Both the position numbers and the translations under genes were made by a program. The notes under the pieces are model-generated. The model worked only from the letters and a program-made list of their open reading frames with translations. It searched no databases and had not been told where the DNA came from. DNA of 64,000 nucleotides from DASVRZ01 sp038230215 (GTDB taxonomy: Bacteria; Verrucomicrobiota; Verrucomicrobiia; Chthoniobacterales; DASVRZ01): positions 186,001-250,000 of the forward strand of contig JBBRNR010000005.1 of NCBI GenBank assembly GCA_038230215.1, read 5' to 3'. Below, piece by piece: positions 24,128 through 33,647 of the stretch. The first letter of the stretch is position 1. Each line of letters begins with the position of its first letter.

Positions 24128-26563
24128 TCAGAGCCGACTGCGGAAAATATAATCGTCCAAGCAGCTCCAGGCTTCTTGCCAGTTGCCGTTAGCGGCGAGG
24201 AGTTGAGCTTGAAAATAGCGCAGGTAAAGAGGTGCTCCGAACAGGGTTTGTAGGCGTTCCAAAGTAGAAATAGCGGCGTAGTTGTCGGACCTGTTGAGTT
24301 GCAGTTGAACCAGCGCCATGCCAGCTCCAAGGCTGTTACGTGAGTAAAATTCCCTGCTGAGATCGGATTCCGACTGGGTAATTTCCAAGTTTGGAAAATG
24401 CGGCTTGGGCAGTGCTTTGAAGGCGATGGCGCAGGCTTCCGGGAAATTTTTCATCCTCGCTTTGGCCGAGGCCAAAGGCAGGTCGCAGACAGGCCGCAAA
24501 CCCGGCGTTTTTTCAATAATCCGCAGTGCTTCCGCAGGGTTGCCTCGGCCGCCCCAGACTTCAAGCAGGGCGCGCTGGTCGGCGGGCTTGAGCTGATCGA
24601 GACGGGGGTGCTGTTTCAGGAAGTCGGCCAAGAGCGACGGGAACCGTTTTTGATCGACGCGGTTGAGTTGAATGATGATGCGGGAAACATTACCGCCAGC
24701 GATGGATTCCATCTGAGAAACCAAGCGTGGCCATGGAGCGGCCATTTCCAGATAGCGGGCGTATTTGCGGTCTCCCTCGTCCAGCGGCATGCGACGCAAG
24801 GCCTCGGCCCAGGGTAGCGCGGCGAGTTCTGGACGATACGAAAGCCAGGCTATGCCCTCGTTTTCAGGCGTGATAGGCGAGGAGCGCTCTAGGAAATTGG
24901 CACGCTGATAATCCAGCAGGCTGCTGGCCCAATCCCGGTGTTGCAGGATGCGACTCGTGCCGCGCTGGTAGTAAAGTTGCCAGTCGAGTGGAGCCCAATG
25001 CAGCGCGTCGTCGACCTGTGCCATGGCCTCGCTGCCGTGGCCGTGGGTGATAAGGAGCGCGGCATTTTTTTTGATTTGAGTCAAAGCGTTATGACTGGGC
25101 CAGAGTGGAGTTTGATCGAGATTGATGAACCGTCCGACCGCGATCAGGACGAGTGCGAGTCCGATGGTGTAAGAGCGTTTTGGAGAAACGGTGCGCTCGA
25201 TGAATTGCCCGGGCCAGGCCAGCGCAAAAAGGAAGCACGCCGGAAAAAGCGTGCCAAAGCGGTGGCCGGAGACGTCGAAGAAACCATGTAGCACAAACAA
25301 TCCCGCGCACACCGCGCTGGCGAGACGGAGCGGATGAGGACGATTGAAGGAGCCACAAAACGCCCGCCAGACAAACCATAGCGAGGCACCCAGGATCATT
25401 AGTGCGCCGGGCCAGCCGATCTCGCTCGCGAGCCAGAGCCAGTCACTTTCTGGGTGAATGATGCCATTGTCCACGAGTGCCAGTTTTCTAAAAAGTGGAA
25501 AGACAGGGGCGAAATTGGAGAGTCCAAGTCCAAGCCACGGTTGCTGCGCGGTCATGGCCAGCGTGTCACGGAAAATGAGACGTCGAAAATCGTCGGTCAT
25601 GGAGTGGTTATTATCTCCCACTGTGAAGCGCTCGAGGGTTTCTCCACCGAAGGCCAGAAAGAGGGCCAGGACCAGCGCGACTGAGGCGAGGCCAATCCAG
25701 ATTTTCTTGCGCGAGGGATTGGTCAGTGTGCTGATCAGCCAATAAATACCGACACCGAGCACGGGCAGAATGATGCCAGCGCGGGAGAAATTGACGATCA
25801 ATCCGTAGCCGATAACGACGATCCCGACCATCCAGAGCGGAGCAATACGGGATTTTTTTACAACCGCCATGTGCAGTAACGCGACGATTAGAACAAAGCT
25901 GAGCGCGAGCAGATCTGCAGTCTGGTTACGATTCGGGAATGGGCCGAAGAGGCGTTGCGCATGCCAGAACGGCAGCGGGTGCTGCGTGTGGTAGCCGATA
26001 AGGGCGCAGACCGTGAGGACGATCATTCCCATGGCAAATAACTCCGCCAGCGGCTTGCGTACCTCACGCGTCCAGCCCTGGCAGCCGAGCCAGTAAATCC
26101 AGGCGACGCCACCCAGCCAGCCTAGATAGGAGTCCAAGGTGAGCCAGGGCTGCGGGGTAATCGTTGGCGGAAGGAGGATGGAAAATTTCTTCGCCAGTTC
26201 GTCGCGCCATGCGGGAATGCCGGTCAGCGACACCGGCAAAAACGCCAGTAGCGGCAGCACTAATAGCGCGATTAGAAAGAGCCGGTAGCGGAGCTTGAGC
26301 GCGGTGGTGACCGGATAAATGATGAAGAGCATCCCGAGCAGGCAGTACAAAATGCCCATCGACCACGACTCAACGCTGCCGCCGAGAAAGGGCGCGAGCC
26401 AGACGACGAGCAACACCGGGAGCAGGGCCCAGCGCGAGGCGGTATGGTTGAGATGCGGAATGATGGCCACACGACTGCGCGAGCGATGCCGTCGTTTTTG
26501 CGAAACAGACGCGTCCTCGCCGTTACGAGGAGAATCTGGGTGAGCGGGCGGGGTGGGAGGCAC
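24128..26563 (-). CDS. O-antigen ligase/polymerase-like membrane protein with C-terminal repeats
   Basis: An 811-residue protein starting with GTG. About eleven membrane segments occupy residues 40-470, including the Wzy_C/O-antigen ligase region with LGLGLSNFAPVFPL and the periplasmic NNHSMTDDF segment. The C-terminal 320 residues are soluble and helical with TPR-like pairs (LLADFLKQHPRLD, EALRIIEKTPGL, AISTLERLQTLFGAPLYL). Such proteins join or polymerise polysaccharide repeats on the periplasmic side. It is divergent from the glycosylphosphotransferase gene at 26708, supporting a shared exopolysaccharide or O-antigen role. Confidence 0.85.
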   Translation of the reverse strand: MPPTPPAHPDSPRNGEDASVSQKRRHRSRSRVAIIPHLNHTASRWALLPVLLVVWLAPFLGGSVESWSMGILYCLLGMLFIIYPVTTALKLRYRLFLIALLVLPLLAFLPVSLTGIPAWRDELAKKFSILLPPTITPQPWLTLDSYLGWLGGVAWIYWLGCQGWTREVRKPLAELFAMGMIVLTVCALIGYHTQHPLPFWHAQRLFGPFPNRNQTADLLALSFVLIVALLHMAVVKKSRIAPLWMVGIVVIGYGLIVNFSRAGIILPVLGVGIYWLISTLTNPSRKKIWIGLASVALVLALFLAFGGETLERFTVGDNNHSMTDDFRRLIFRDTLAMTAQQPWLGLGLSNFAPVFPLFRKLALVDNGIIHPESDWLWLASEIGWPGALMILGASLWFVWRAFCGSFNRPHPLRLASAVCAGLFVLHGFFDVSGHRFGTLFPACFLFALAWPGQFIERTVSPKRSYTIGLALVLIAVGRFINLDQTPLWPSHNALTQIKKNAALLITHGHGSEAMAQVDDALHWAPLDWQLYYQRGTSRILQHRDWASSLLDYQRANFLERSSPITPENEGIAWLSYRPELAALPWAEALRRMPLDEGDRKYARYLEMAAPWPRLVSQMESIAGGNVSRIIIQLNRVDQKRFPSLLADFLKQHPRLDQLKPADQRALLEVWGGRGNPAEALRIIEKTPGLRPVCDLPLASAKARMKNFPEACAIAFKALPKPHFPNLEITQSESDLSREFYSRNSLGAGMALVQLQLNRSDNYAAISTLERLQTLFGAPLYLRYFQAQLLAANGNWQEAWSCLDDYIFRSRL

Positions 26564-26707
26564 GGCTTAGACTACCAAAAAGCGGCCTTGCAGCCAGTAA
26601 ATTGCGGCGTTTTCGGAAAGGACGTCTCCAGCTAAAACTGATTTGCCCGCAGGCAGATGACGTGACTATGCTGCGATTCTCTTTCCCGTGACCACCCCCT
26701 CGCAACC

Positions 26708-28114
26708 ATGCTGAACCAACGAATCCTCGGGCTTCACAAGTTGGTGGTGGTCTGCCAGATTGCGCTGTCCATCACGTTATTTGCGATTTTATACGCAGCG
26801 ATCGTGGTGGATTTCAGGACCGGCGAGTGGTTCGGGCTCCAACGTTATGCGATTTATGCGGTCTTGGCGGGCTTCGGCGTTTTTATTGAGGGTTCCCAAG
26901 AGGCGAAATCCAGCGAACACCTTCTCGACACAGGCATTTCCAACCGCTTCACGCGCACCTTGAGGCAGGTCTTTTACATTACCGGTGCCATCACATTCTT
27001 CCTGTTCCTGACCAAAGATCTCACCATTTCGCGCCCGTTTTTGGTGGCCTACATTTCCTCGATTTTTCTAGTGCTCTACCACAGCCACCGGGTGCTGCCG
27101 CAGTTCATTTCTGAGCACACCTTTACCAAGAGTCATCGTGACCGGGCCATCCTGATTGGACCCGTGCAGAATGCGGTCAAACTCAAAAACTGGCTCAGCA
27201 AACAAAGCCAACTCGGGTATGAGACTGTTGGGGTCATCACCGAGGAGGCCGACGAGGCGCAGCGTCAGGGATTTTCCGTTCTCGGGACGATCGAGCAGAC
27301 GGAAACCCTTCTGAAAACACACCAAGTCAGCCTCGTGATTCTGACCGAACTCCCCTTCTTTTCGCAGTTCAACCGCCACCTCATCGGCCTCTGCGAAAGC
27401 CTCGGAGTGCGCCTCCTCATTTACAGCGACATCCAGGACAAGCTCGGCTATCCGCTCCAGTATTTCGCGGACGGTGACCATCGTTTTTTTACTCTTCGCG
27501 AGGAGCCGCTGGAGAATGTTATCAACGCCTACCTCAAACGCGGTCTCGACATCGCGATTTCACTCCCGGTCTGCCTCTTCGTGCTCCCGTTCACCAGCCT
27601 CATCGTCGCCATCTGCCACCGCCTGCAATCGCCGGGGCCGCTCCTCTATCGCCAGCAACGCGCTGGAATGCAGAACCGCACGTTCATCATCAAAAAATAC
27701 CGCACGATGTATGTGCACAATCAGCCTGAGGCGAAACAAGCCACCCTCGGCGACGCGCGTATTTTTCCAACCGGGGCGATTATGCGCAAGCTCAGCATCG
27801 ACGAGCTTCCTCAGTTTCTAAACGTTCTCAGCGGTGAGATGAGCATCGTCGGTCCGCGTCCGCACCTCATTGAGCACAACCAGCAGTTTTCGAAATTCAT
27901 GCGCAACTACCACATCCGCACCCTCGTGAAACCCGGCATCACCGGCCTGGCTCAAGTCCGCGGTTATCGTGGCGAGGCGAGAGAGGAGAAAGACATCGAG
28001 CGCCGCGTCGCCGCCGATATCGAATATCTGGAACATTGGAGACTGAGCCTGGAGTTCAGCATCATTTGGGGCACGTTCATCCAAGTTTTCCGTCCACCGA
28101 AGACGGCCTACTAA
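26708..28114 (+). CDS. Polyprenyl glycosylphosphotransferase (WbaP/WcaJ-like)
   Basis: A 468-residue inner-membrane enzyme that transfers a sugar-1-phosphate to undecaprenyl phosphate, the first step of a surface polysaccharide. Four or five membrane segments lie in residues 10-125, a nucleotide-binding-like domain in 140-260 (RAILIGPVQNAVKL), then another membrane helix and the catalytic bacterial sugar transferase domain: KKYRTM, RKLSIDELPQFLNVL, SIVGPRPH and KPGITGLAQVRGYRGE. Length and order are typical. Together with the divergent ligase-like gene it forms a minimal polysaccharide assembly pair; further transferases are not adjacent. Confidence 0.93.
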   Translation: MLNQRILGLHKLVVVCQIALSITLFAILYAAIVVDFRTGEWFGLQRYAIYAVLAGFGVFIEGSQEAKSSEHLLDTGISNRFTRTLRQVFYITGAITFFLFLTKDLTISRPFLVAYISSIFLVLYHSHRVLPQFISEHTFTKSHRDRAILIGPVQNAVKLKNWLSKQSQLGYETVGVITEEADEAQRQGFSVLGTIEQTETLLKTHQVSLVILTELPFFSQFNRHLIGLCESLGVRLLIYSDIQDKLGYPLQYFADGDHRFFTLREEPLENVINAYLKRGLDIAISLPVCLFVLPFTSLIVAICHRLQSPGPLLYRQQRAGMQNRTFIIKKYRTMYVHNQPEAKQATLGDARIFPTGAIMRKLSIDELPQFLNVLSGEMSIVGPRPHLIEHNQQFSKFMRNYHIRTLVKPGITGLAQVRGYRGEAREEKDIERRVAADIEYLEHWRLSLEFSIIWGTFIQVFRPPKTAY

Positions 28115-28117
28115 CAC

Positions 28118-29023
28118 TTATCGAATCAACTTCGGCACCTCGGCCTGCGCAAGTCGCGTGAAGGCTCCCATGGCGCTGTTCTCCTCGGCATCGATCAACC
28201 TGAGCAAGCCGATCTCCAAGCCAAGATTGTTTCCCTCCAGTGAAATCGCAGTCAAATGTAAACTTTCCCGGCCGCGCAAAGTGATGTTCGGCATCAACGC
28301 TCCAGCTTCCAAAACGGAAAGTGAGCGGAGTAAGGTTTCGATGGCGTTAATCTCGGCGACGGTGCGCGGGCGGACTTGATGCTTCTGACAGATTTCGTCG
28401 GTCATCCGGCGCATGACGAAGCTTTTCGGTAACTGCAAAAGCCGCTGCTGGTGAAGGTCCGTCAATGGAATCAAACTCCGCTTTGCCCATGGGTGATCGT
28501 TTGCGACGATCAAGGAAAACGCATCTTTGCAAAGCCGTTCGTAATGTAGGTTTGGTGAATGACGCGTGAGAAATCCAAGCCCGACATCCATCCTCCCCTC
28601 CTCCAATGCAGTCTCGATTTCCGTTGAAGAAATTTCCTCCACGATCAGGCTCAAACCCGGATGGGCTGCGGCAAAGAGGCCCAGCAAATGCGGCATCAAC
28701 GGCACGTTCAAAATGGGGACGACTCCGATGTGCAGGGAACCTCGAAATTGATCCGGTTCGTTCGCTAATTCGCGGTGCAGCGTTTCGAGTTGCTTGAGAA
28801 TGACTTGGGCGTGCTCCTGAAAAACCAGCCCGGCGGGTGTTAGTAAAATTCGTTTTCCGCGCCGCTGAAAAAGCGACAGCCGCAGCCCAGCTTCCATATC
28901 GCGGATCTGCTGCGAAACGCTGGGCTGGGAAATTCCCAACCTGTCTGCCGCGCGGCTAAAGCTCCCCGCCTCTGCCACTGCGAGAAAATAGCGTAGGTGA
29001 CGGATTTCCAACGGCTCATTCAT
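28118..29023 (-). CDS. LysR-type transcriptional regulator
   Basis: A 301-residue regulator with the N-terminal winged HTH EIRHLRYFLAVAEAGSFSRA and LGISQPSVSQQIRDME, followed by a two-lobed effector-binding domain. It lies 15 bases after the ATPase gene of the nitrate/sulfonate-type ABC transporter on the same strand, so it is probably the last gene of that operon and regulates it. CysB-, Cbl- or CynR-like control is plausible from context, but the effector is unknown. Confidence 0.93.
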   Translation of the reverse strand: MNEPLEIRHLRYFLAVAEAGSFSRAADRLGISQPSVSQQIRDMEAGLRLSLFQRRGKRILLTPAGLVFQEHAQVILKQLETLHRELANEPDQFRGSLHIGVVPILNVPLMPHLLGLFAAAHPGLSLIVEEISSTEIETALEEGRMDVGLGFLTRHSPNLHYERLCKDAFSLIVANDHPWAKRSLIPLTDLHQQRLLQLPKSFVMRRMTDEICQKHQVRPRTVAEINAIETLLRSLSVLEAGALMPNITLRGRESLHLTAISLEGNNLGLEIGLLRLIDAEENSAMGAFTRLAQAEVPKLIR

Positions 29024-29038
29024 GGTCTGCCAGCTTAT

Positions 29039-29812
29039 CTAGACCTTTTCTCCACCGCCATGCGCATCCATGCCCATGATGGAAAAAATGCGGTCTCGTG
29101 CCTGCAAGTAAGCGGGCGAATCGAGATCGCGCGGGCGTAGCAGTTCGATGCGAACCTCCTCCGCCACAGTGGAAGGTCGGCGGGTCATCACCAGCACACG
29201 GTCGGCGAGTTGCACGGCTTCCTCGATGTCGTGTGTGACGAAAAGAATCGTCTTTTTTTCAGCCTGCCAGATGCGGATGAGGTCGGCGCGCATTTTTAGC
29301 CGCGTCAGAAAATCCAAAGCGCCAAATGGCTCGTCCATGTAGAGCACGCGGGCATTGGCTGCTAGGGCGCGGGCGATCTCCACGCGTTGTCTCATGCCAC
29401 CACTAAGTTCTCGTGGATAGGAGCGCTCAAAACCCGTCAGACCGACCATCGCGATGTAATGCGTCACGCGTTCCGCCCGTTCCGCCGCGGGTCTGGAGAG
29501 AAGCCCGAAGCCGATGTTTTGCTCGACGGTCAACCAGGGAAAAACCCCGTTTTCCTGAAAGACAAAGATACGTCCCGGATCGGGGCCATTGACCGGCGCG
29601 CCCTCGACGCGCACGTCGCCCTGGGTTTGCTGGAGAAATCCGCCGATGACATTGAGGAGCGTGCTTTTACCACAACCCGATGGCCCCACGATGCAAACAA
29701 ACTCGCCCGGCTGCACCTCGCAACTGACGCGTTCCAACACATAGATCGGCTTGCCAGCTTCCTTGCCTGCGAAGGACATCCATGTGTCGCGAACAGAAAT
29801 TACGGGTTCCAT
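29039..29812 (-). CDS. Nitrate/sulfonate/taurine-type ABC transporter ATPase
   Basis: A 257-residue ATPase with Walker A GPSGCGKSTLLNVIGG, signature LSGGMRQRVEIARAL, Walker B VLYMDEPFGALD and switch His in FVTHDIEEA. It closely follows the SsuB/TauB/NrtD pattern. The ATG at 29812 comes two bases after the permease stop; an upstream in-frame ATG at 29827 would overlap the permease. It acts with the permease and binding protein upstream in the operon to import an anion or sulfonate. Confidence 0.92.
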   Translation of the reverse strand: MEPVISVRDTWMSFAGKEAGKPIYVLERVSCEVQPGEFVCIVGPSGCGKSTLLNVIGGFLQQTQGDVRVEGAPVNGPDPGRIFVFQENGVFPWLTVEQNIGFGLLSRPAAERAERVTHYIAMVGLTGFERSYPRELSGGMRQRVEIARALAANARVLYMDEPFGALDFLTRLKMRADLIRIWQAEKKTILFVTHDIEEAVQLADRVLVMTRRPSTVAEEVRIELLRPRDLDSPAYLQARDRIFSIMGMDAHGGGEKV

Positions 29813-29813
29813 A

Positions 29814-30614
29814 TTAACGTTGTCCATAGCCCCAGCGCACTTCGTCGAATCTCTCCAGTCGGCGCACCAGCAAGTCGAGCACGAGTCCAATGAGGCCAAT
29901 CATGACCATCCCTGCAACGACGAGATCGTAGCGTTTGCCGGCATTGCGCGCGTCGATGATGAGGTAACCGAGGCCGCTATTCACAGCGATCATTTCCGCC
30001 GCGACGACGACGAGCCACGCGACTCCCAAGGCGATGCGGACTCCGGTAATAATCTGAGGCAGCGCCGCTGGTAAAATGACCCGCCGAAAAAGAGAAATGC
30101 CCGAAAGCCCGAAATTTTGCGCTGCTCGCAGATAGACCTGCTGCATGTTTTGCACCGCAGCCATCGCCGAGACCGTGATGGGAAAAACACTAGCAAGAAA
30201 AATCAGGAAAACCGGTGCGGTGTCTTTCACTCCGAACCAAAGAATCGCCACCGGTATCCAGGCAATCGGCGAAATCGGACGCAAAATCTGGATGAAAGGA
30301 TTGAGCGCCATGTAAGCGAACTTGAACCAGCCCAGCACCAATCCCAATGGAACTCCGATTAAAACGGCGAGACCGAATCCCCAGCTCACACGGAAAAGCG
30401 ACGCGACGATGTAGCGCAGCAACAAACCACGCTGAGCCAGTTCCATAAGGCCGGTCGCCACCTGCCAGGGCGTTGGAAAAATATCGCTGCCTGAGAATTT
30501 AACCGCAAAATGCCAGGCGGCCAAAAAGAACATTCCCACCAGACCCGGCAGCACAAATTGATCCCAGGTTATTTCTCCTTTTTGGGCCAAGGCAGGCGCA
30601 GCGGTTTCGCTCAT
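29814..30614 (-). CDS. Nitrate/sulfonate/taurine-type ABC transporter permease
   Basis: A 266-residue inner-membrane protein with six membrane segments and the BPD_transp_1 EAA-like loop ALPQIITGVRIALGVAWLVVVAAEM. It belongs to the SsuC/TauC/NrtB group. Its ATG overlaps the stop of the binding-protein gene (ATGA), and its TAA is next to the ATPase start, so all three subunits are translationally coupled. Confidence 0.92.
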   Translation of the reverse strand: MSETAAPALAQKGEITWDQFVLPGLVGMFFLAAWHFAVKFSGSDIFPTPWQVATGLMELAQRGLLLRYIVASLFRVSWGFGLAVLIGVPLGLVLGWFKFAYMALNPFIQILRPISPIAWIPVAILWFGVKDTAPVFLIFLASVFPITVSAMAAVQNMQQVYLRAAQNFGLSGISLFRRVILPAALPQIITGVRIALGVAWLVVVAAEMIAVNSGLGYLIIDARNAGKRYDLVVAGMVMIGLIGLVLDLLVRRLERFDEVRWGYGQR

Positions 30615-31660
30615 TTTCTATCCTCGAAAGTAGACGCTGGCTGCAAATTGGCCTCGGCGGCGAAAGAGTCATCCACATAATCTTCAAAGTGGGCTGCACC
30701 ACTCAACATCCCGGTTTCTTTTCCCAGCCGCTCGATTTCCTCGAAGTCGGCGCGGAGTGGGGCGAGTCGCGTATAAGTCACCCGGTCGGGCGGTTTGCTA
30801 AGCACGAAACTGAGCAGACGCGGGTTTTGGTTGTAGTAATTTTTTGAGACAAACTCCGCCGCCTCCATTCGGTGATCCATGCTTTGATCCACCCATTTTC
30901 CACTCGCAGCGATGCCGTTGACTAGTCGCTGAATTTCGGCGCGATGATCACGGATGGCGTCCTCGCTCACTGCCAATACACAGGAAATAAATCCTGGCCA
31001 GACGTCCTTGGCTTGGAAGAGCACGCGGCCATAACCATCCAACTCGGTCTGGCCCATAAACGGCTCGCCACTCGTAATCGCATCGACGGCTCCAGAAAGG
31101 AGCGCCGCCGGCATGTCGGGTGGCGGCATTTCCAACAAAGTCACGTCGTCGAGAGTCATGCCCGCTTTCTTTAGCTCGCGATAAACGATCATCCGCTGGT
31201 TGGCATAACGCCCCGGGACAGCGATGCGTTTGCCACGAAGATCGGTCGTCTTGTAGATGCCGCTATCCTTGTGAACCATCACCGCCGAGCCATCGCGATG
31301 ACCGAGATAGACGATCTTGATTTTCACACCCTGCTCCCGCAGCGCGATGGCCATCGGGGCGAGAATGAATGAAGCGGGCATCTCATTCGGACGACCTATA
31401 AACATTTCCTTCAGCTCTGGCCAACCGCTGAAACGGATGGGTTTAAAAAAACTTTGGCCGGTCATGTTCTTATTGATGAAATCCGTCACCGGACACGTCA
31501 GGTGGCAGGTCACGGGAAGAAAACCGACGCCAAATTTAGCGGCCTGCGCTTCGCCGATTTTCGCGTTTTCAAACCAATGCAAGTTCAACGTCCCGTGCAG
31601 TGCGGTGATCAGCGCCATCCACGATAGGGAATAAACGATTAGACTGCGACTGAGTTTCAT
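30611..31660 (-). CDS. Nitrate/sulfonate-type ABC transporter substrate-binding protein
   Basis: A 349-residue exported binding protein of the NMT1/SsuA-like group. A hydrophobic N-terminus (residues 7-24) serves as signal peptide or anchor; two lobes follow with GVGFLPVTCHLTCPVTDF, DLRGKRIAVPGRYANQ and LLSGAVDAITSGEPF. The LTCPVTD segment resembles NrtA/CmpA-like proteins more than typical SsuA, so nitrate, bicarbonate or another small anion is possible. It is the first gene of the four-gene unit ending with the LysR gene. The 198 bases upstream hold the promoter, but I see no certain boxes. Confidence 0.85.
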   Translation of the reverse strand: MKLSRSLIVYSLSWMALITALHGTLNLHWFENAKIGEAQAAKFGVGFLPVTCHLTCPVTDFINKNMTGQSFFKPIRFSGWPELKEMFIGRPNEMPASFILAPMAIALREQGVKIKIVYLGHRDGSAVMVHKDSGIYKTTDLRGKRIAVPGRYANQRMIVYRELKKAGMTLDDVTLLEMPPPDMPAALLSGAVDAITSGEPFMGQTELDGYGRVLFQAKDVWPGFISCVLAVSEDAIRDHRAEIQRLVNGIAASGKWVDQSMDHRMEAAEFVSKNYYNQNPRLLSFVLSKPPDRVTYTRLAPLRADFEEIERLGKETGMLSGAAHFEDYVDDSFAAEANLQPASTFEDRK

Positions 31661-31858
31661 AGCGGTCGGGATGAAACGCTAAAATTCGCTTATAGTCCAT
31701 GCCTATCTTTGTATTTTGTTTGCCTTGGAATAAATCAGGGTTGTTTTTACCAAGCATTGCAGGATGACTAGGTTTTTCATGATGAAAACTGACTCGCGTG
31801 TTTCAGTCCAAACTCGCGGCTCCAGCGTGGCGACTCGGCGGGAGTTGGCAGCGAAAAA

Positions 31859-32734
31859 TTAACGCAACACTTCCAGAGTTTTAAGCGTCTGCCAGGCGGC
31901 ATCGACGTTGTGCACTCGAAAGATATTCGCTCCGCGCAAGGCTACCGCTACAATGCTCGCGACGGTTCCCGCATCCCTCTCCTTCGGTGGGATGCCGCCG
32001 AGAATGTCGCCAATGACGGTCTTTCTGGAAACGGGCAGCAAGGTTGCAAAACCCATCTCCACAATGCGTTGGAACTCGCGATAAATTTTCAGGTTGTCGT
32101 CGCGCTGCTTCGCAAAATCGATTCCTGGATCTAGGATGATCTGCTCGCGTGTGAGTCCGGCGGCCAGCGCACCCGCGATTTTTTCCTGAAAAAAGGCGAG
32201 CTGCACGGCCAAGATGTCGTCGTAACTCACATGGGTATGCGCCACTTTCGGCTCTCCGACAGAATGCATAATCACCAAGGCGGTTCCCGTCTGAGCGGCA
32301 ATTTTAGCATTTTCCCACGTCGGGAGCGCACACATGTCGTTCAGGATGTCGCCGCCGAACGCTAGAATCGCGCGCGCCACTTCTGGGCGCCAGGTGTTGA
32401 TCGAGAGCAACGGCGGAAAGATTTGTTCCGCATCACGTGGCTGCGTTTCCACGACGGCTTTCGCAAATCTCTCCACATACGGCTGCACCCGCGCGATTTC
32501 CTCTGTGATCGCGATGGCACTCCGATTGGTGCGGGCGCTTTCACCGCCGACATCGATAATGTCCGCTCCGGCAGCGATCATTTTGTGCGTTCGAGTCAGA
32601 GCCATATCGAGATCAAGGGTGCCGTCGCCGGAAAAGGAATCGTCATTCAGATTCAGAATCCCCATCACCAACGGTCGGCGCGGAAACGCGATCTCCCGGC
32701 CACGCGCTCGCAAGACCAACGAGCCGAGTTTCAT
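31859..32734 (-). CDS. folP: Dihydropteroate synthase
   Basis: A 291-residue TIM-barrel enzyme that joins p-aminobenzoate to the pterin pyrophosphate in folate synthesis and is the sulfonamide target. Motifs are MGILNLNDDSFSGDG (the usual NVTPDSF is changed to NLNDDSF), DVGGESAR, the LLSIN strand, DPGIDFAK and the C-terminal FRVHNVDA. The start overlaps the stop of the PHP phosphatase gene (ATGA). The altered first motif keeps the Asn and the Asp-Ser, so activity is expected, but it is a notable variation. Confidence 0.92.
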   Translation of the reverse strand: MKLGSLVLRARGREIAFPRRPLVMGILNLNDDSFSGDGTLDLDMALTRTHKMIAAGADIIDVGGESARTNRSAIAITEEIARVQPYVERFAKAVVETQPRDAEQIFPPLLSINTWRPEVARAILAFGGDILNDMCALPTWENAKIAAQTGTALVIMHSVGEPKVAHTHVSYDDILAVQLAFFQEKIAGALAAGLTREQIILDPGIDFAKQRDDNLKIYREFQRIVEMGFATLLPVSRKTVIGDILGGIPPKERDAGTVASIVAVALRGANIFRVHNVDAAWQTLKTLEVLR

Positions 32735-33525
32735 TCCAACGGAACCCGCGTTTTTTCGCGCCGGGCAAACTGCACGGTCGAGGTATAGCCGACCTCGCGA
32801 ATGAGTTGCGCAGCCACGTCAAAATCGGCCCCCACTTCGTCCGGCGCATGAGCGTCGGAACTGACCACTATTTCTACGCCGGCGGCAAAGGCCATTTCCA
32901 GCATGTCGCGCGACGGATAAATTTCCCCGACCGGTTTGCGCAGTCCGGCTGTGCTGACTTCCATCACGGTCCCGGTCTCGGCCAGTGCAGCGATGACGGG
33001 CTCGTAATAACGGCGCAAGTCGCCCGCAGGACGATGCCCGAATTTTTTCACGAGATCGGGATGCGCCACGAAGTCGAAGAGTCCGCTGCGGATGCATTTC
33101 TCGTATTCGGCGAAATACATTCCCCAGATTTCTTCGACCGGACGCTCGTTGAAACGTCCGATCCATTTTGGATTATCCACGTCCCAGCCCTCAGCGATGT
33201 AATGGACCGAGCCGATCAAATAATCCCATGGAGCGCGGCTGGCCAGCGTTTCGATCCAGCTTTCCTGGCCGGGAAAAAAATCCACTTCGAGTCCCATCCG
33301 CACGGGGAATGGAGCCACCGCCCCGCGCGCCTCGGCGATTAGCGCGAAGTATTCCTCCAACTCGCCCAGGTCCATCCGCCAGTCGTCAAAAGGCTGTGGC
33401 ATCGGCGAATGATCCGAGATGCCTACTTCGTCGAGTCCCATTGCCATGGCGGCGAGCGCATACTCGACCGGTGCTCCGATGGCGTGGCGGCAGAGCGGAG
33501 TGTGGGTGTGATAGTCGGCCAGCAT
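32731..33525 (-). CDS. PHP-family phosphoesterase, probable histidinol-phosphatase
   Basis: A 264-residue metal-dependent enzyme with the PHP motifs DYHTHTPLC at the N-terminus, GISDHSPM, GLEVDFFPG, GSVHYI, VAHPDL and SSDAHA. Length and spacing match the HisK-type histidinol phosphatases that make histidinol, the substrate of HisD; hisD is encoded at 5754. PHP proteins also occur as other phosphatases, so the substrate remains inferred. It is coupled to folP by an ATGA overlap. Confidence 0.85.
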   Translation of the reverse strand: MLADYHTHTPLCRHAIGAPVEYALAAMAMGLDEVGISDHSPMPQPFDDWRMDLGELEEYFALIAEARGAVAPFPVRMGLEVDFFPGQESWIETLASRAPWDYLIGSVHYIAEGWDVDNPKWIGRFNERPVEEIWGMYFAEYEKCIRSGLFDFVAHPDLVKKFGHRPAGDLRRYYEPVIAALAETGTVMEVSTAGLRKPVGEIYPSRDMLEMAFAAGVEIVVSSDAHAPDEVGADFDVAAQLIREVGYTSTVQFARREKTRVPLE

Positions 33526-33647
33526 ACCGACTCAATAGCCGCGAAAAAGGCCGGGCTCAAGCTGCATCAGCGCTCGACTGTGGCCGCATCGGCAGTCTGT
33601 TAGAAGCAGTGTTTGACGGCGTGCCTGGTTAGGAGCATTGGTGCGGG

